Shown here: positions 9,122-20,837 of the stretch, one piece after another
Layout: the number at the start of each line of letters is the position of its first letter
Numbering within the stretch: position 1 is the first letter of the stretch
NCBI RefSeq assembly: GCF_025397915.1
Contig: NZ_JALIDZ010000004.1
Location: 248,001-312,000 of the forward strand
Direction: 5' to 3'
From: Microbaculum marinisediminis
GTDB lineage: Bacteria; Pseudomonadota; Alphaproteobacteria; Rhizobiales; Tepidamorphaceae
DNA: 64,000 nt
Notes under the pieces: model-generated
Told to the model about the DNA's origin: nothing
The model's database searches: none
The model's input: the letters and a program-made list of their open reading frames with translations, nothing else
Translations under genes and position numbers: made by a program

Positions 9122-9237
9122 GGGCCGGGCCGCGACGAAATGCGGCTTGTCAGATCATTCTGGGACCGGTGTTGTGGACAGAGTTTAATCCCGCTAGTTG
9201 GCTCTCTAAGAATCGGAATCGAAGGAATCCTCTCTCT

Positions 9238-10299
9238 TTGACTCTATTGAAAGAAGACCATCGGCCTGTTGATCGTCGCGTGGCGAAGGTTCTGGCAGGC
9301 GAGCGATACGACGTGCCGCCCGTCTGGATGATGCGGCAGGCAGGACGGTATCTGCCGGAGTACCGGGACGTGCGGGCGCGCTATCCCAGTTTCCTGGACC
9401 TGTGCTACACGCCGGAGGCTGCGACCGAGGTGACGCTGCAGCCGATACGGCGGTTCGGGTTCGATGCGGCGATCCTGTTCTCCGACATCTTGGTCGTGCC
9501 GGATGCACTCGGACAGCCGGTGCGGTTCGAGCAGGGCGAAGGGCCCAGGCTCGCGCCGCTATCGGGAGGCGCGGCGATCGCGGCGCTGACGCCGGAGAGG
9601 ATCGCCAGCCATCTTGCCCCGGTGTTCGAGACGGTGGAACGGGTGCGGGCGGGATTACCCGACGAGGTGACGCTGCTGGGCTTCTGCGGGGCGCCGTGGA
9701 CGGTCGCCACGTATATGATCGCCGGTCAGGGCACGCCGGATCAGAGACCGGCGCGGATGATGGCCTATGGCGAGCCGGAGCTGTTCCAGCAGCTGATCGA
9801 TATTCTGGTCGAGGCGTCGGCCGACTATCTGATCCGCCAGCTCAGGGCCGGCGCGGACGCCATCCAGATCTTCGATACCTGGGCGGGGGTGCTCGACGAA
9901 GACGGCTTCAGGCGCTGGGCGATCGAGCCGACGCGGCGGATCGTCGATGCGGTGCGGGCCGAGATCCCGGGGACGCGGGTAATCGGTTTCCCGCGCGGGG
10001 CCGGCGCGCGTGCCAAGGCCTATGTCGAGGGTACGGGGATCGACGCCATCGGTCTCGACTGGACGATGCCGCTGGCGTTCGCCCGCGACAGCCTGCAGCC
10101 GGTGACGGCGGTTCAGGGCAATGTCGATCCGCTGGCGCTTCTGTCCGGCGGCAGGGCGCTGGACGAAAGCGTCGACCGGATCCTGGAAACGCTGTCGGCG
10201 GGGCGGCTGATCTTCAACCTGGGCCACGGGATTCTGCCGGAGACGCCGATAGCCCACGTCGAATCGATGCTGAAGCGGGTGCGGAAGGGGACGGGGTGA
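9238..10299 (+). CDS. hemE: Uroporphyrinogen decarboxylase
   Basis: About 353 residues; decarboxylates the four acetate side chains of uroporphyrinogen III to coproporphyrinogen III in haem synthesis. The active-site segment [14 protein letters not shown], the catalytic Asp region [12 protein letters not shown], and [13 protein letters not shown] and FNLGHGI motifs are all present. The start is uncertain because no ATG precedes the conserved core: TTG 9238 has AAGGA 12-16 bases upstream and is preferred; TTG 9247, GTG 9280 and GTG 9169 are alternatives. Its stop overlaps the GTG of hemJ (GTGA), so hemE-hemJ form a coupled pair. It is the first gene to the right of the putative origin. Confidence 0.93.
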   Translation: MTLLKEDHRPVDRRVAKVLAGERYDVPPVWMMRQAGRYLPEYRDVRARYPSFLDLCYTPEAATEVTLQPIRRFGFDAAILFSDILVVPDALGQPVRFEQGEGPRLAPLSGGAAIAALTPERIASHLAPVFETVERVRAGLPDEVTLLGFCGAPWTVATYMIAGQGTPDQRPARMMAYGEPELFQQLIDILVEASADYLIRQLRAGADAIQIFDTWAGVLDEDGFRRWAIEPTRRIVDAVRAEIPGTRVIGFPRGAGARAKAYVEGTGIDAIGLDWTMPLAFARDSLQPVTAVQGNVDPLALLSGGRALDESVDRILETLSAGRLIFNLGHGILPETPIAHVESMLKRVRKGTG

Positions 10300-10820
10300 G
10301 CGACAGTCCGCGCCGCACGCTTGTTCTGAGGGCCGTCGTCGGCGTCGCCGTCGCGGCGGCGCTGTTCGGCGGACTGGCGCTCTGGCAGCCGTCGGGGCTG
10401 TATCTGTGGCTGAAGGCGTTTCACCTGATCGCGGTGATCTCGTGGATGGCCGGCATGCTCTATCTGCCGCGGCTGTTCGTCTATCATTGCGAGGCGGCGC
10501 CGGGATCGGCGCAGTCCGAGACGTTCAAGGTGATGGAGCGCAGGCTTCTGCGGTTCATCATCAACCCGGCCATGGTTGTGACCTGGGCGCTCGGATTGTG
10601 GCTTGCCTGGGACGGGGGCTGGTGGACGTCCGGCTGGTTCCATGCCAAGTTCGCGCTGGTAATAGCGCTTTCGGCGGTGCACGGCATGTTTTCGGGCTAC
10701 GTTCGTGCCTTCGCCGAGGACCGGAACCGGCATTCGGCACGATTCTTCCGGATCATGAACGAGGTGCCGACCGTATTGATGGTCATCATCGTCATTCTCG
10801 TGATCGTGAAGCCGTTCTGA
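10296..10820 (+). CDS. hemJ: Protoporphyrinogen oxidase HemJ
   Basis: 174-residue integral membrane protein of the HemJ family, which oxidises protoporphyrinogen IX to protoporphyrin IX in many alphaproteobacteria and cyanobacteria. Four hydrophobic segments are seen (about residues 12-30, 38-60, 85-105 and 150-172). Conserved family residues appear in [22 protein letters not shown], including the His used for haem binding, and in the second conserved His (VYH). Start is GTG 10296, overlapping the hemE stop by four bases. The genetic link to hemE supports a shared haem pathway. Confidence 0.93.
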   Translation: MSDSPRRTLVLRAVVGVAVAAALFGGLALWQPSGLYLWLKAFHLIAVISWMAGMLYLPRLFVYHCEAAPGSAQSETFKVMERRLLRFIINPAMVVTWALGLWLAWDGGWWTSGWFHAKFALVIALSAVHGMFSGYVRAFAEDRNRHSARFFRIMNEVPTVLMVIIVILVIVKPF

Positions 10821-10840
10821 GCGAAACCGAAGCGGAATAC

Positions 10841-10869
10841 TTGTGGCGTCTTGTGACGCGGTATATATA
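10841..10869 (+). promoter_or_regulatory. Likely sigma-70-type promoter of rho
   Basis: TTGTGG (10841-10846), 17 bases, TATATA (10864-10869; TATAAT follows two bases later at 10866). It would give rho an untranslated leader of about 150 bases, consistent with the leader-mediated autoregulation known for rho in other bacteria. A small hairpin (GCGTC-TTGT-GACGC, 10846-10859) overlaps the spacer. Confidence 0.5.
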
Positions 10870-11029
10870 ATCGCCCGACTCACCTAATCGAGCGTAGGAC
10901 ATCGATCCGCCCGTCTCGGGTGCGAGTTCCAGCCTCGTTAATCTCCACAAAAACGATGGACCCGATCTTTTCGCCGGTCCACACCCCCCGAACCACTCAG
11001 GCGTATACCGCCACAGGAGTTTACCGCCG

Positions 11030-12295
11030 ATGCGGGAAATGAAGCTTCAGGAGCTCAAGGCGAAGTCGCCTCCGGAGCTGCTCGCCTTTGCCGAAAGCCT
11101 GGAAGTCGAAAACGCGAGCGGCCTGCGCAAGCAGGAGCTGATGTTCGCGATCCTCAAGCAGCTCGCGGCCCAGGACGTCGAAATCGTCGGCGAAGGCGTC
11201 GTTGAGGTGCTGCAGGACGGATTCGGCTTCCTGCGCTCGCCCGACGCGAACTATCTGCCGGGTCCGGACGACATCTATGTGAGCCCGAGCCAGATCCGCC
11301 GGTTCAGCCTGCGCACCGGCGATACGGTGGAAGGCATGATCCGCAGCCCCAAGGAGGGCGAACGGTATTTCGCGCTGCTCAAGGTCAACACGATCAATTT
11401 CGAGGACCCGGAGAAGGCGCGCCACAAGATCAATTTCGACAACCTGACGCCGCTTTACCCTGAAGAACGCTTCAACATGGAGCTCGAGGTTCCGACGGGA
11501 AAGGACATGTCGGCGCGGGTGATCGACCTGGTCGCGCCGCTCGGCAAGGGCCAGCGCGGCCTGATCGTCGCGCCGCCGCGGACCGGCAAGACGGTTCTGC
11601 TTCAGAACATCGCCCATTCGATCACGACCAATCATCCCGAGTGCTATCTGATCGTTCTTCTGATCGACGAGCGGCCGGAAGAAGTGACCGACATGCAGCG
11701 GTCGGTGAAGGGCGAGGTGATTTCCTCGACCTTCGACGAGCCGGCGGCGCGCCACGTTCAGGTGGCGGAAATGGTGATCGAGAAGGCCAAGCGCCTGGTG
11801 GAGCACGGTCGCGACGTCGTGATCCTGCTGGATTCGATCACGCGCCTCGGCCGCGCCTACAACACCGTGGTGCCGTCCTCGGGCAAGGTTTTGACCGGTG
11901 GTGTCGACGCCAATGCCCTGCAGCGGCCGAAGCGGTTCTTCGGCGCGGCGCGCAACATCGAGGAGGGCGGCTCGCTGACGATCATCGCGACCGCGCTGAT
12001 CGATACGGGCAGCCGCATGGACGAAGTGATCTTCGAAGAGTTCAAGGGTACGGGCAATTCGGAAATCATCCTCGACCGCAAGGTGGCCGACAAGCGCGTG
12101 TTCCCGTCCATGGACATCACCCGGTCGGGCACCCGCAAGGAAGAGCTTCTGGTCCCGCCGGACAAGCTCAAGAAGATGTACGTGCTGCGCCGCATTCTCA
12201 ATCCGATGGGGACGGTGGACGCCATCGAGTTCCTGCTCGACAAGCTCAGGCAGACGAAGAGCAACGACGAGTTCTTCGATTCGATGAACACCTGA
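11030..12295 (+). CDS. rho: Transcription termination factor Rho
   Basis: 421-residue hexameric RNA helicase that ends transcription at Rho-dependent sites. Seen: the N-terminal Rho_N helix bundle ([19 protein letters not shown]), the cold-shock-type RNA-binding domain ([20 protein letters not shown]), Walker A APPRTGKT (about residues 182-189), Walker [17 protein letters not shown] and the Q/R-loop region [20 protein letters not shown]. Length is normal for the family. The start ATG 11030 follows an ACAGGAG Shine-Dalgarno; ATG 11039 (MKLQEL) is possible. A strong intrinsic terminator follows at 12325. Confidence 0.98.
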   Translation: MREMKLQELKAKSPPELLAFAESLEVENASGLRKQELMFAILKQLAAQDVEIVGEGVVEVLQDGFGFLRSPDANYLPGPDDIYVSPSQIRRFSLRTGDTVEGMIRSPKEGERYFALLKVNTINFEDPEKARHKINFDNLTPLYPEERFNMELEVPTGKDMSARVIDLVAPLGKGQRGLIVAPPRTGKTVLLQNIAHSITTNHPECYLIVLLIDERPEEVTDMQRSVKGEVISSTFDEPAARHVQVAEMVIEKAKRLVEHGRDVVILLDSITRLGRAYNTVVPSSGKVLTGGVDANALQRPKRFFGAARNIEEGGSLTIIATALIDTGSRMDEVIFEEFKGTGNSEIILDRKVADKRVFPSMDITRSGTRKEELLVPPDKLKKMYVLRRILNPMGTVDAIEFLLDKLRQTKSNDEFFDSMNT

Positions 12296-12324
12296 ACACC
12301 GGTTTGCTTACGGTGAGATATGGA

Positions 12325-12357
12325 GGCCGGGCCCCGCGGGGTCCGGCCTTTTCGTTT
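12325..12357 (+). terminator. Intrinsic terminator of rho
   Basis: An 11-base GC-rich inverted repeat (12325-12335 against 12338-12348, one wobble) followed by TTTTCGTTT, 30 bases after the rho stop codon. Confidence 0.85.
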
Positions 12358-12422
12358 GAGCGGCCGATCGGTGATGCGGGCGGTGTCGTTTGGCCGGAGT
12401 TACTTAAGGGAATGTTTGGTAA

Positions 12423-12896
12423 TTGTTTAGGTTTCCCCGTAGCAATGGATCTAGATGGGAGAACCTGTATGTCTTTCGGGGGGAGGGCGTTTCGGCGCCC
12501 GCAGGACTTTTCTGCCTTGTAATGGCGGTGGCTGCGATGATGATTTCCAGTTCGCCTGCGTCCGCCAAAAGGGTGTCCTTTTCGGTTCCCATCAGCAGCA
12601 CCGCCATGTTCGGTGCCGTGGAATACGAGGCGGGTGGATACACGCGCGTCCGCGTCGGTGAAATGGGCGGCTACGACGGCGATCCGACATTCCTGCGTCC
12701 GCGCGGCGGGCCGTTTGTAAGTGTGGCGCATCCTTGGGTTGGCGTTCGCAAGGTGTTCATTCTCGGTTCGGATGGGATCCTGAGCGATCGGAAGCCCGGC
12801 GACATGATTGGGCTGGAAATGGAGCGGTATAACTCCGACGCTGCCGATACCTGCGGCAACGTGCTCCTCTCGGGATTACGATTAAGTACAAGGTGA
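12423..12896 (+). CDS. Putative secreted hypothetical protein, possibly frameshifted at its 3' end
   Basis: 157 residues if read from TTG 12423, which has AAGGGA nine bases upstream; the exact start is unclear (ATG 12522 would leave a very short leader). A hydrophobic stretch ending in SSPASA-K near residues 29-49 looks like a signal peptide with a cleavage site. The rest (VPISSTAMFGAVEYEAGGY, FLRPRGGPFVSVAHPWVG, DTCGNV) matches no family I recognise. The final residues read LRLSTR, but the adjacent frame just there reads GITIKYKVKKK and stops at 12907, which looks like a more natural end; a one-base deletion near 12868-12872 would explain it. It stands alone between rho and a convergent DUF255 gene. 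Confidence 0.5.
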   Translation: MFRFPRSNGSRWENLYVFRGEGVSAPAGLFCLVMAVAAMMISSSPASAKRVSFSVPISSTAMFGAVEYEAGGYTRVRVGEMGGYDGDPTFLRPRGGPFVSVAHPWVGVRKVFILGSDGILSDRKPGDMIGLEMERYNSDAADTCGNVLLSGLRLSTR

Positions 12897-12912
12897 AGAA
12901 GAAGTAGCGCGC

Positions 12913-14922
<2,010 letters not shown>

Positions 14923-14969
14923 GCCGGTTCTGCGGTTTCCATGAAGGTATCTAAGGCGGTGGTGGAGAA

Positions 14970-16325
14970 GTGACAGGGCGGTGTGATCGGGTGGAGACCG
15001 ACACGATCTTCGCGGTCTCGAGCGGCGCGGGCAAGGCCGGTGTCGCGGTGGTGCGGGTGTCGGGTCCGGCGTCGGCTCGGTCGGTTGAAAGTCTGGCCGG
15101 GTCGGTTCCGGCTGCGCGCATGGCGTCGTTGCGGTCGATTCGGGGGCGGAACGGCGAGGCGATCGACAAGGGGCTCGTGCTGTGGATGCCGGGTCCGGCG
15201 AGTTTCACCGGCGAGGATTGCGTCGAGTTCCATGTCCATGGCGGCCGGGCGGTCGTGGCGGGATTGATCGAGGCGCTGTCCGGGCTCGACGGTCTGCGCG
15301 TGGCCGAGGCGGGTGAGTTCGCCAGGCGGGCGTTCGGCAACGGCAAGCTCGATCTGACCGAGGTCGAGGGTCTTGCCGATCTGATCGACGCGGAGACCGA
15401 GGCGCAACGGCGCCAGGCCCTGCGCCAGCTCGAGGGCCGGGCCGGGCGGGTGTACGACACCTGGCGGGAGCGGCTGATAGGCATCCTGGCGTTGTGCGAA
15501 GCGGGCATCGATTTCGCCGACGAGGACGATGTGCCGGCAGGGGTGAGCCAGCAGGTTGGGCCGGAGATCGCGGAGCTCACCGCGGAGATGGGGCGGGAAC
15601 TCGCCGATGGCGGGCGAGGCGAGATGATTCGCGACGGCCTTACCGTGGTCATCGCCGGTGAACCGAATGTCGGAAAGTCGAGCCTGATCAACGCTTTGGC
15701 GCGCCGCGACGTGGCGATCGTCTCGGAGGTGCCGGGGACGACGCGCGATGCGATCGCGGTGCGGCTCGATCTCGCCGGGGTTCCGGTAACGGTGGTGGAT
15801 ACGGCGGGAATTCGGGAAACGGCGGATGCGATCGAGACGGAAGGGGTACGGCGCGCGCGCGATCACGCGTCGCGGGCCGATCTGGTGTTGTGGCTGGTCG
15901 AGCGGGGCACGGATCCGATGGCGGGTCCGGGGCTTGATGGATCGGGGGGTGCGACGGCCTGGATCGTGGAGACCAAGGTTGACGTAAAGGGCGGAGACGC
16001 GGGGCGGCTGGCGGATAATCGGTTCGGTATCTCGGCGAAGACGGGCGCCGGCATTTCTGCCCTGATCGAGGCGTTGACGGATTGGATTCAGGATCGAGTC
16101 GGATCCGGAACGGAATCCGTGATCACGCGGGCGCGGCATCGCAGCGAAACGATGGCGGCGCTTGCCGCGTTGGAGCGGGCGGGGCGGCTCGACTATGTGG
16201 CGGACGGCGATCTGGTTGCCGAGGAGTTGCGGGCGGCGGCGAACGCGCTTGGGCGCATAACCGGCCGGATCGATGTGGAGGATGTGCTCGACGCGATCTT
16301 CGGGCAGTTCTGCATCGGCAAGTAA
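14970..16325 (+). CDS. mnmE: tRNA uridine-5-carboxymethylaminomethyl(34) synthesis GTPase MnmE
   Basis: 451-residue GTPase that, with MnmG, makes the cmnm5 modification at wobble U34 of certain tRNAs. N-terminal tetrahydrofolate-binding domain ([21 protein letters not shown]), central helical domain, inserted G domain with G1 GEPNVGKSS (about 230-238), G2 PGTTRD, G3 DTAG, and the invariant C-terminal CIGK, whose cysteine is essential. Start is taken as GTG 14970; GTG 14991 ([11 protein letters not shown]) fits the usual N terminus better and is a real alternative. mnmG follows after 149 bases that hold two parS sites. Confidence 0.96.
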   Translation: MTGRCDRVETDTIFAVSSGAGKAGVAVVRVSGPASARSVESLAGSVPAARMASLRSIRGRNGEAIDKGLVLWMPGPASFTGEDCVEFHVHGGRAVVAGLIEALSGLDGLRVAEAGEFARRAFGNGKLDLTEVEGLADLIDAETEAQRRQALRQLEGRAGRVYDTWRERLIGILALCEAGIDFADEDDVPAGVSQQVGPEIAELTAEMGRELADGGRGEMIRDGLTVVIAGEPNVGKSSLINALARRDVAIVSEVPGTTRDAIAVRLDLAGVPVTVVDTAGIRETADAIETEGVRRARDHASRADLVLWLVERGTDPMAGPGLDGSGGATAWIVETKVDVKGGDAGRLADNRFGISAKTGAGISALIEALTDWIQDRVGSGTESVITRARHRSETMAALAALERAGRLDYVADGDLVAEELRAAANALGRITGRIDVEDVLDAIFGQFCIGK

Positions 16326-16350
16326 GAATAAGCGGTGATGCGAATTGGAA

Positions 16351-16366
16351 TGTTTCACGTGAATCA
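16351..16366. promoter_or_regulatory. parS: parS-like centromere site 1
   Basis: TGTTTCACGTGAATCA differs at one position from the 16-base parS consensus TGTTTCACGTGAAACA bound by ParB. It lies in the mnmE-mnmG gap, 3.5 kb from parB. Confidence 0.85.
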
Positions 16367-16395
16367 CGGTTAACGCCTCGGCAGACCGCAGCCGG

Positions 16396-16411
16396 GGATT
16401 CACGTGAAACA
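16396..16411. promoter_or_regulatory. parS: parS-like centromere site 2
   Basis: GGATTCACGTGAAACA, two mismatches to the parS consensus, with the right half exact. It starts exactly 45 bases after site 1, on nearly the same helical face. Confidence 0.75.
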
Positions 16412-16474
16412 GGTTCGGCGCGCAATCGGACCTTGGCAGCGGCGGGGCAATCACTGTAATCAGCGCGTCTCGGG

Positions 16475-18358
16475 ATGCGGACAATGACGCAGATAAAGAT
16501 ATACGACGTCGTGGTGATCGGCGGTGGCCATGCGGGGTGCGAGGCTGCGGCTGCGGCGGCACGCGCCGGCGCGACCGTGGCAATGATTACCCAGGACCCG
16601 GCCAAGATCGGCGAGATGTCCTGCAATCCGGCGATCGGCGGGGTCGGCAAGGGCCATCTCGTCCGCGAGATCGATGCGCTGGACGGGGTGATGGGCCGGG
16701 TCGCAGATCGCGCCGGCATCCAGTTCCGTCTCCTGAACCGGCGGAAAGGCCCTGCCGTGCGCGGACCCCGCGCGCAGGCAGACAGGAAACTGTATCGCGT
16801 GGCGATGCAGGCCGAGCTCGGGGGCATCGTTAATCTCGATATCATAAGCGGCGAGGTGGCCGATCTGATTGTCGAGTGGAATCGAGTCGGTGGCGTAACG
16901 ACCGTGGATGGCCGGCATTACCGGTCCGGCGCCGTGGTGGTGACGACCGGAACCTTCCTGCGCGGTCTGATCCATCTGGGCGAGAAGACCTGGCCGGCGG
17001 GTCGGGTGGGGGACAAGCCGGCGGTAAAGCTGGCCGAGCGAATCGAGGCTTTCGGCTTCCGGCTCGGGCGGCTGAAGACGGGAACGCCGCCGCGGCTCGA
17101 CGGGCGGACGATCGACTGGGCGGCTCTGCAGCGCCAGCCGGGCGATGCCGAGCCTGTCCCGTTTTCCTTCCTGACCAACAAGATCGAGACACCGCAGATC
17201 GACTGCCACATAACCCGGACGGTCGCGCGGACGCATGCGATCATAGAGGCTAATCTCGGCCGATCAGCGATGTATTCCGGGCGGATTGAAAGTCGGGGTC
17301 CGCGTTATTGTCCCTCGATAGAGGACAAGGTCGTCCGCTTCGCCGATCGCGACAGCCACCAGATCTTCCTGGAGCCGGAGGGCCTGGACGACGACACGGT
17401 CTACCCGAACGGGATATCGACGTCGCTTCCCGAGGATGTACAGACGGCGATCGTCGCATCCATGCCGGGTCTGGAGCGGGCGGTGATCCTGCGGCCTGGT
17501 TATGCGATCGAGTACGATTTTGTCGATCCGCGCGAACTCGAGCCGACGCTGCAGACGAAACGGGTGGCGGGTCTGTTCCTTGCCGGCCAGATAAACGGCA
17601 CAACCGGATATGAAGAGGCGGCCGCGCAGGGGCTCGTGGCCGGGCTCAATGCGACTCGATTCGCATCCGGAACGGATGGGATCGTGATCGATCGGTCCGA
17701 TGCCTATATCGGGGTCATGATCGACGACCTGGTCATGCGCGGGGTTAGTGAACCCTATCGCATGTTTACCTCGCGGGCTGAGTATCGGCTGACCCTGCGC
17801 GCGGACAATGCGGATCAGCGGTTGACCGCGCGGGGGATTTCGCTGGGCTGTGTCGGTACCGAGCGGGCGCTGGCCTTCGAAAGGAAGATGACGGCCCTGG
17901 ACGAGGCCAAGGCGCTGGCGGGTTCGCTCAACCTGACTCCGCAGGAGGCGGCGCGCCGGGGACTGGCGCTCAACCATGACGGACAGCGTCGGTCCGCTCT
18001 GGATCTGCTGGCCTATACGGATATCGACCTGACCCGGCTGAAAGCGATCTGGCCGGAGCTCGGTGCGCTTCCGAAACAAATTGGCGAGCAACTCGAGATC
18101 GAGGCGCGCTACGCGGTCTATCTGGAGAGGCAGAAGGCGGATATCGACCGGTTCCGGCGCGACGAGACCTTGGAGATTCCCGCGGATATGGATTTCGCGG
18201 CGCTTGCCGGGTTGACGAACGAGATCCGGGAGAAACTGTCGACGGTCCGTCCGCATTCGGTCGGGCAGGCCGCCCGGATCGAGGGCATGACCCCGGCGGC
18301 GCTGCTCCTGCTTGCCGCGCATCTGCGCCGGCGCAGCGAAGGCCGCAAGAGTGCGTAG
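16475..18358 (+). CDS. mnmG: tRNA uridine-5-carboxymethylaminomethyl(34) synthesis enzyme MnmG (GidA)
   Basis: 627-residue FAD-dependent partner of MnmE in wobble-uridine modification. Seen: the FAD-binding loop [13 protein letters not shown] near residues 12-24, [22 protein letters not shown], the conserved Cys of the family (RYCPSIEDK), [19 protein letters not shown] and the C-terminal MnmE-binding helical domain ending [17 protein letters not shown]. Start could be ATG 16475 or ATG 16484 (MTQIKIYDV); both leave the FAD loop intact. The stop overlaps the GTG start of rsmG by eight bases. Confidence 0.97.
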   Translation: MRTMTQIKIYDVVVIGGGHAGCEAAAAAARAGATVAMITQDPAKIGEMSCNPAIGGVGKGHLVREIDALDGVMGRVADRAGIQFRLLNRRKGPAVRGPRAQADRKLYRVAMQAELGGIVNLDIISGEVADLIVEWNRVGGVTTVDGRHYRSGAVVVTTGTFLRGLIHLGEKTWPAGRVGDKPAVKLAERIEAFGFRLGRLKTGTPPRLDGRTIDWAALQRQPGDAEPVPFSFLTNKIETPQIDCHITRTVARTHAIIEANLGRSAMYSGRIESRGPRYCPSIEDKVVRFADRDSHQIFLEPEGLDDDTVYPNGISTSLPEDVQTAIVASMPGLERAVILRPGYAIEYDFVDPRELEPTLQTKRVAGLFLAGQINGTTGYEEAAAQGLVAGLNATRFASGTDGIVIDRSDAYIGVMIDDLVMRGVSEPYRMFTSRAEYRLTLRADNADQRLTARGISLGCVGTERALAFERKMTALDEAKALAGSLNLTPQEAARRGLALNHDGQRRSALDLLAYTDIDLTRLKAIWPELGALPKQIGEQLEIEARYAVYLERQKADIDRFRRDETLEIPADMDFAALAGLTNEIREKLSTVRPHSVGQAARIEGMTPAALLLLAAHLRRRSEGRKSA

Positions 18359-19022
18359 CGGGGACAAAGTCGATTCGGATGCGGATCGGGCTGCGGGCCT
18401 GGCCCTCGTGCGCGATCTCGTCGACGTTTCACGTGAAACAGAGACGAGACTGGATAACTACGTGGACGAGCTCAGAAAGTGGAGCAAAGCCAAAAACCTG
18501 GTCGGACCGGACACGCTTTCCCGCCTGTGGACAAGGCATATAGCGGACTGTGCACAGGCTGTGGCTTGTGCGCCTGAGGCCCGGCGCTGGGTCGATCTCG
18601 GCTCCGGCGCGGGTCTTCCGGGCATGGTCGTCGCCGTCGTCATGGCCGAGAAGCCAGGCGCTGAGGTGCATCTGGTCGAATCGCTTTCGGGCAAATGCGC
18701 CTTCTTGCGCGCGGCCGCCCGGCGCACCGCCGCACCGGCGACCGTGCACTGTGAACGCATAGAAACGTTCGTCGAGGCGTGGGACGAGCCGGTCGACGTG
18801 GTGACTGCAAGGGCGCTGGCGCCCTTGGAAAAGCTGTTGAAAATGGCCGCTCCGATGATCGCGCGCGGCGCGATCGCGGTTTTCCACAAGGGTCAAGATG
18901 TAGAGCGTGAATTGACCCAGGCCTCAACATGTTGGACATTCAGCTACAGACTCGTACCGAGCCGGACGCAAGCGGGCAGCGCCCTGGTCATCGTTGATGA
19001 CTGTGTCCGCAAAAGCGCCTAA
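18351..19022 (+). CDS. rsmG: 16S rRNA (guanine527-N7)-methyltransferase RsmG (GidB)
   Basis: 223-residue SAM-dependent methyltransferase that makes m7G527 in 16S rRNA; loss gives low-level streptomycin resistance in many bacteria. The SAM-binding motif [12 protein letters not shown] (about residues 80-91) and [14 protein letters not shown] are present. Start is GTG 18351, inside the end of mnmG. The N-terminal VSRET stretch, conserved in alphaproteobacterial RsmG, is encoded by the parS site at 18425-18440, a case of coding and centromere function sharing the same bases. parA follows after 32 bases. Confidence 0.95.
   Translation: MRSGDKVDSDADRAAGLALVRDLVDVSRETETRLDNYVDELRKWSKAKNLVGPDTLSRLWTRHIADCAQAVACAPEARRWVDLGSGAGLPGMVVAVVMAEKPGAEVHLVESLSGKCAFLRAAARRTAAPATVHCERIETFVEAWDEPVDVVTARALAPLEKLLKMAAPMIARGAIAVFHKGQDVERELTQASTCWTFSYRLVPSRTQAGSALVIVDDCVRKSA
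18425..18440. promoter_or_regulatory. parS: parS centromere site 3, inside rsmG
   Basis: CGTTTCACGTGAAACA, a perfect 14-base palindrome (18426-18439) and 15 of 16 matches to the parS consensus. It lies inside the rsmG coding sequence, about 630 bases before parA. Confidence 0.92.
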
Positions 19023-19054
19023 AGACCTGTAGATCGTTTCCGGAGGCCTGCCGC

Positions 19055-19867
19055 ATGACACCGCGCGTCATCACCATCGCCAACCAGAAGGGCGGGGTCG
19101 GCAAGACGACCACGACCATCAATCTGGGGACCGCGCTTGCCGCCATCGGCGAGCGCGTTCTCGTCGTCGATCTCGATCCGCAGGGCAACGCCTCGACGGG
19201 CCTCGGCATCGACCGCAACATGCGAGACCGCTCCGTCTACGATGTGCTGTCCGGCGAGAGAAGCCTGGTCGACGCGATCATGGATACCGCGGTGCCGCGG
19301 CTGTCGGTGGTGCCATCGACGCTGGATCTGCTGGGCTTCGAGCAGGAAGTGATGGGCGCGCACGACCGCTCCTTCCGGCTGCGCAACGCGATCCGGCAAC
19401 CGTTCGGGGCGAGGGCGCCCCACGACGACGACGATTTCGGCATCGATTACGTGTTGATCGATTGTCCGCCGTCGCTGAACCTCCTGACCATCAATGCGCT
19501 GAGCGCGGCCAACTCGGTGCTCGTGCCGCTGCAATGCGAGTTCTTCGCGCTGGAGGGCCTGAGCCAACTCCTGCAGACGGTCGAGCACGTCAAGACGGCC
19601 CTGAACCCGTCCCTGTCGATCCACGGCATCGTGCTGACTATGTTCGACCGCCGCAACAACCTGTCGGGACAGGTGGTCGACGACGTGCGGCGGCACATGG
19701 GCAAGAACGTCTACGACACGGTGATCCCGCGGAATGTGCGGGTGTCCGAGGCGCCGTCGTTCGGAAAGCCGGTGCTGCTCTATGATATGCACTGCGCCGG
19801 AAGCCAGGCGTATATTCGACTCGCATCCGAAATAATCCAGCGTGAACGCCGCCTACGGGCTGCTTGA
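19055..19867 (+). CDS. parA: Chromosome-partitioning ATPase ParA
   Basis: 270-residue ParA/Soj ATPase that binds DNA non-specifically and moves ParB-parS complexes toward the pole. The deviant Walker A KGGVGKTT (residues 12-19), Walker A' DLDPQGN and Walker B VLIDCPPSL are intact, with the signature lysine of the MinD/ParA group. There is no N-terminal HTH, as expected for chromosomal ParA. Its 3' end overlaps any ParB frame starting upstream of 19905; the pair parAB follows rsmG as in Caulobacter. Confidence 0.97.
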   Translation: MTPRVITIANQKGGVGKTTTTINLGTALAAIGERVLVVDLDPQGNASTGLGIDRNMRDRSVYDVLSGERSLVDAIMDTAVPRLSVVPSTLDLLGFEQEVMGAHDRSFRLRNAIRQPFGARAPHDDDDFGIDYVLIDCPPSLNLLTINALSAANSVLVPLQCEFFALEGLSQLLQTVEHVKTALNPSLSIHGIVLTMFDRRNNLSGQVVDDVRRHMGKNVYDTVIPRNVRVSEAPSFGKPVLLYDMHCAGSQAYIRLASEIIQRERRLRAA

Positions 19868-19904
19868 TCTCGACCCAACCGTGACTCGATTCGGATCCGC
19901 AACA

Positions 19905-20831
19905 ATGACCATGGCGAAACCCGCAGCGACGACAGCGACGACGATGGCGAAAAAGGAAGACGGCGGCCAAGGCGCGCCCTCGCGGCTCGGGCGCGGCCTC
20001 GCCGCGCTGATCGGCGATGTCGATACCGAGAAATCCGCCCTGGACCGCGCCCGCGGCCAGCGGCGGGTCCCGATCGAGTTCTTGCGCCCCAATCCGCGCA
20101 ACCCGCGCAAGCGCTTCGGCGACGAGGACCTGGCCGATCTCGCCGCGTCGATCCGCGAAAAGGGCATCGTTCAGCCGATTCTGGTGCGCGCCACGCCGGA
20201 AGATGCCGACCGGTTCGAGATCATCGCCGGCGAACGGCGCTGGCGCGCGGCCCAGCGCGCCGGCCTGCACGAGGTGCCGGTCGTCGTGCACAAGGTCGGC
20301 GACCGCGAGGCGCTCGAGATCGCGATCATCGAGAACGTCCAGCGCGCCGATCTCAATCCGCTCGAGGAGGCCGAGGGCTACCAGCGCCTCATCGACGAGT
20401 TCGCCTACACCCAGGCGGAGCTTGGCGACGTCATAGGAAAGAGTCGAAGTCACGTCGCTAACACGTTGAGATTGTTGAAACTTCCCAATCCTGTCCAGGA
20501 CATGATCGCCGACGGAAGCCTGAGTGCCGGCCATGCCCGCACGCTCGTCACCCATGACGATCCCGAGAACCTGGCGCGGGAGATCATCGAAAGCGGCCTC
20601 AATGTGCGCGAGGCCGAGGCGCTGATGAAGCGGCCGGAGAAGACCGCGCACGAGTCCGCCGGGGCGCCCGACAAGGACGCCGACACCCGGGCGATCGAGA
20701 AGCGTCTGTCCGACGCGCTCGGCCTGGCCGTCGACCTGAGGCACAAGTCGTCTGGCGCCGGCGAGCTCCGGATCCGCTACAAGACGCTGGAACAGCTCGA
20801 CGGCGTCATCGAGCGCCTCGTCGACAAGTAG
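19905..20831 (+). CDS. parB: Chromosome-partitioning protein ParB
   Basis: 308-residue ParB/Spo0J, the CTPase clamp that loads at parS and spreads. Domains: a low-complexity start, ParA-contacting SRLGRGLAALIGD, the N-terminal CTP-binding domain (PIEFLRPNPRNPRKRF, then GERRWRA, the CTP-binding box), ENVQRADLNPLEEA, an HTH (YTQAELGDVIGKSRSHVANTLRLLKL) and a C-terminal dimer domain. ATG 19905 is chosen; ATG 19911 and 19947 (MAKKEDGG) are possible and GTG 19842 would overlap parA. Three parS-like sites lie 1.5-3.6 kb upstream. Confidence 0.96.
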   Translation: MTMAKPAATTATTMAKKEDGGQGAPSRLGRGLAALIGDVDTEKSALDRARGQRRVPIEFLRPNPRNPRKRFGDEDLADLAASIREKGIVQPILVRATPEDADRFEIIAGERRWRAAQRAGLHEVPVVVHKVGDREALEIAIIENVQRADLNPLEEAEGYQRLIDEFAYTQAELGDVIGKSRSHVANTLRLLKLPNPVQDMIADGSLSAGHARTLVTHDDPENLAREIIESGLNVREAEALMKRPEKTAHESAGAPDKDADTRAIEKRLSDALGLAVDLRHKSSGAGELRIRYKTLEQLDGVIERLVDK

Positions 20832-20837
20832 GATTTG

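Larger units (their letters stand above)
8894..9237. other. oriC: Putative chromosomal replication origin (oriC) between the PPSR gene and hemE
   Basis: A 344-base non-coding gap in an otherwise tightly packed region. Contents seen: a DnaA-box-like sequence TGTGGAGAA at 8909-8917 (one mismatch to TGTGGATAA), a weaker one TGTGGACAG at 9173-9181, TTATCC at 8926-8931, an IHF-like core (ATCAA-N4-TT) at 8992-9002, two CtrA-type sites (9045-9060 and 9106-9121) and AT-rich runs at 9041-9060 and 9101-9120. Known: in Caulobacter crescentus the origin lies between hemE and the RP001-type gene, with DnaA, IHF and CtrA sites. Genes flanking this gap are the same and are transcribed outward on both sides. 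The origin call is an inference from synteny plus motifs. Confidence 0.75.

Noticed and set aside
9402-10295. Open frame overlapping hemE upstream of hemJ
   Set aside because: Shadow of hemE; only the part from GTG 10296 on has HemJ features.
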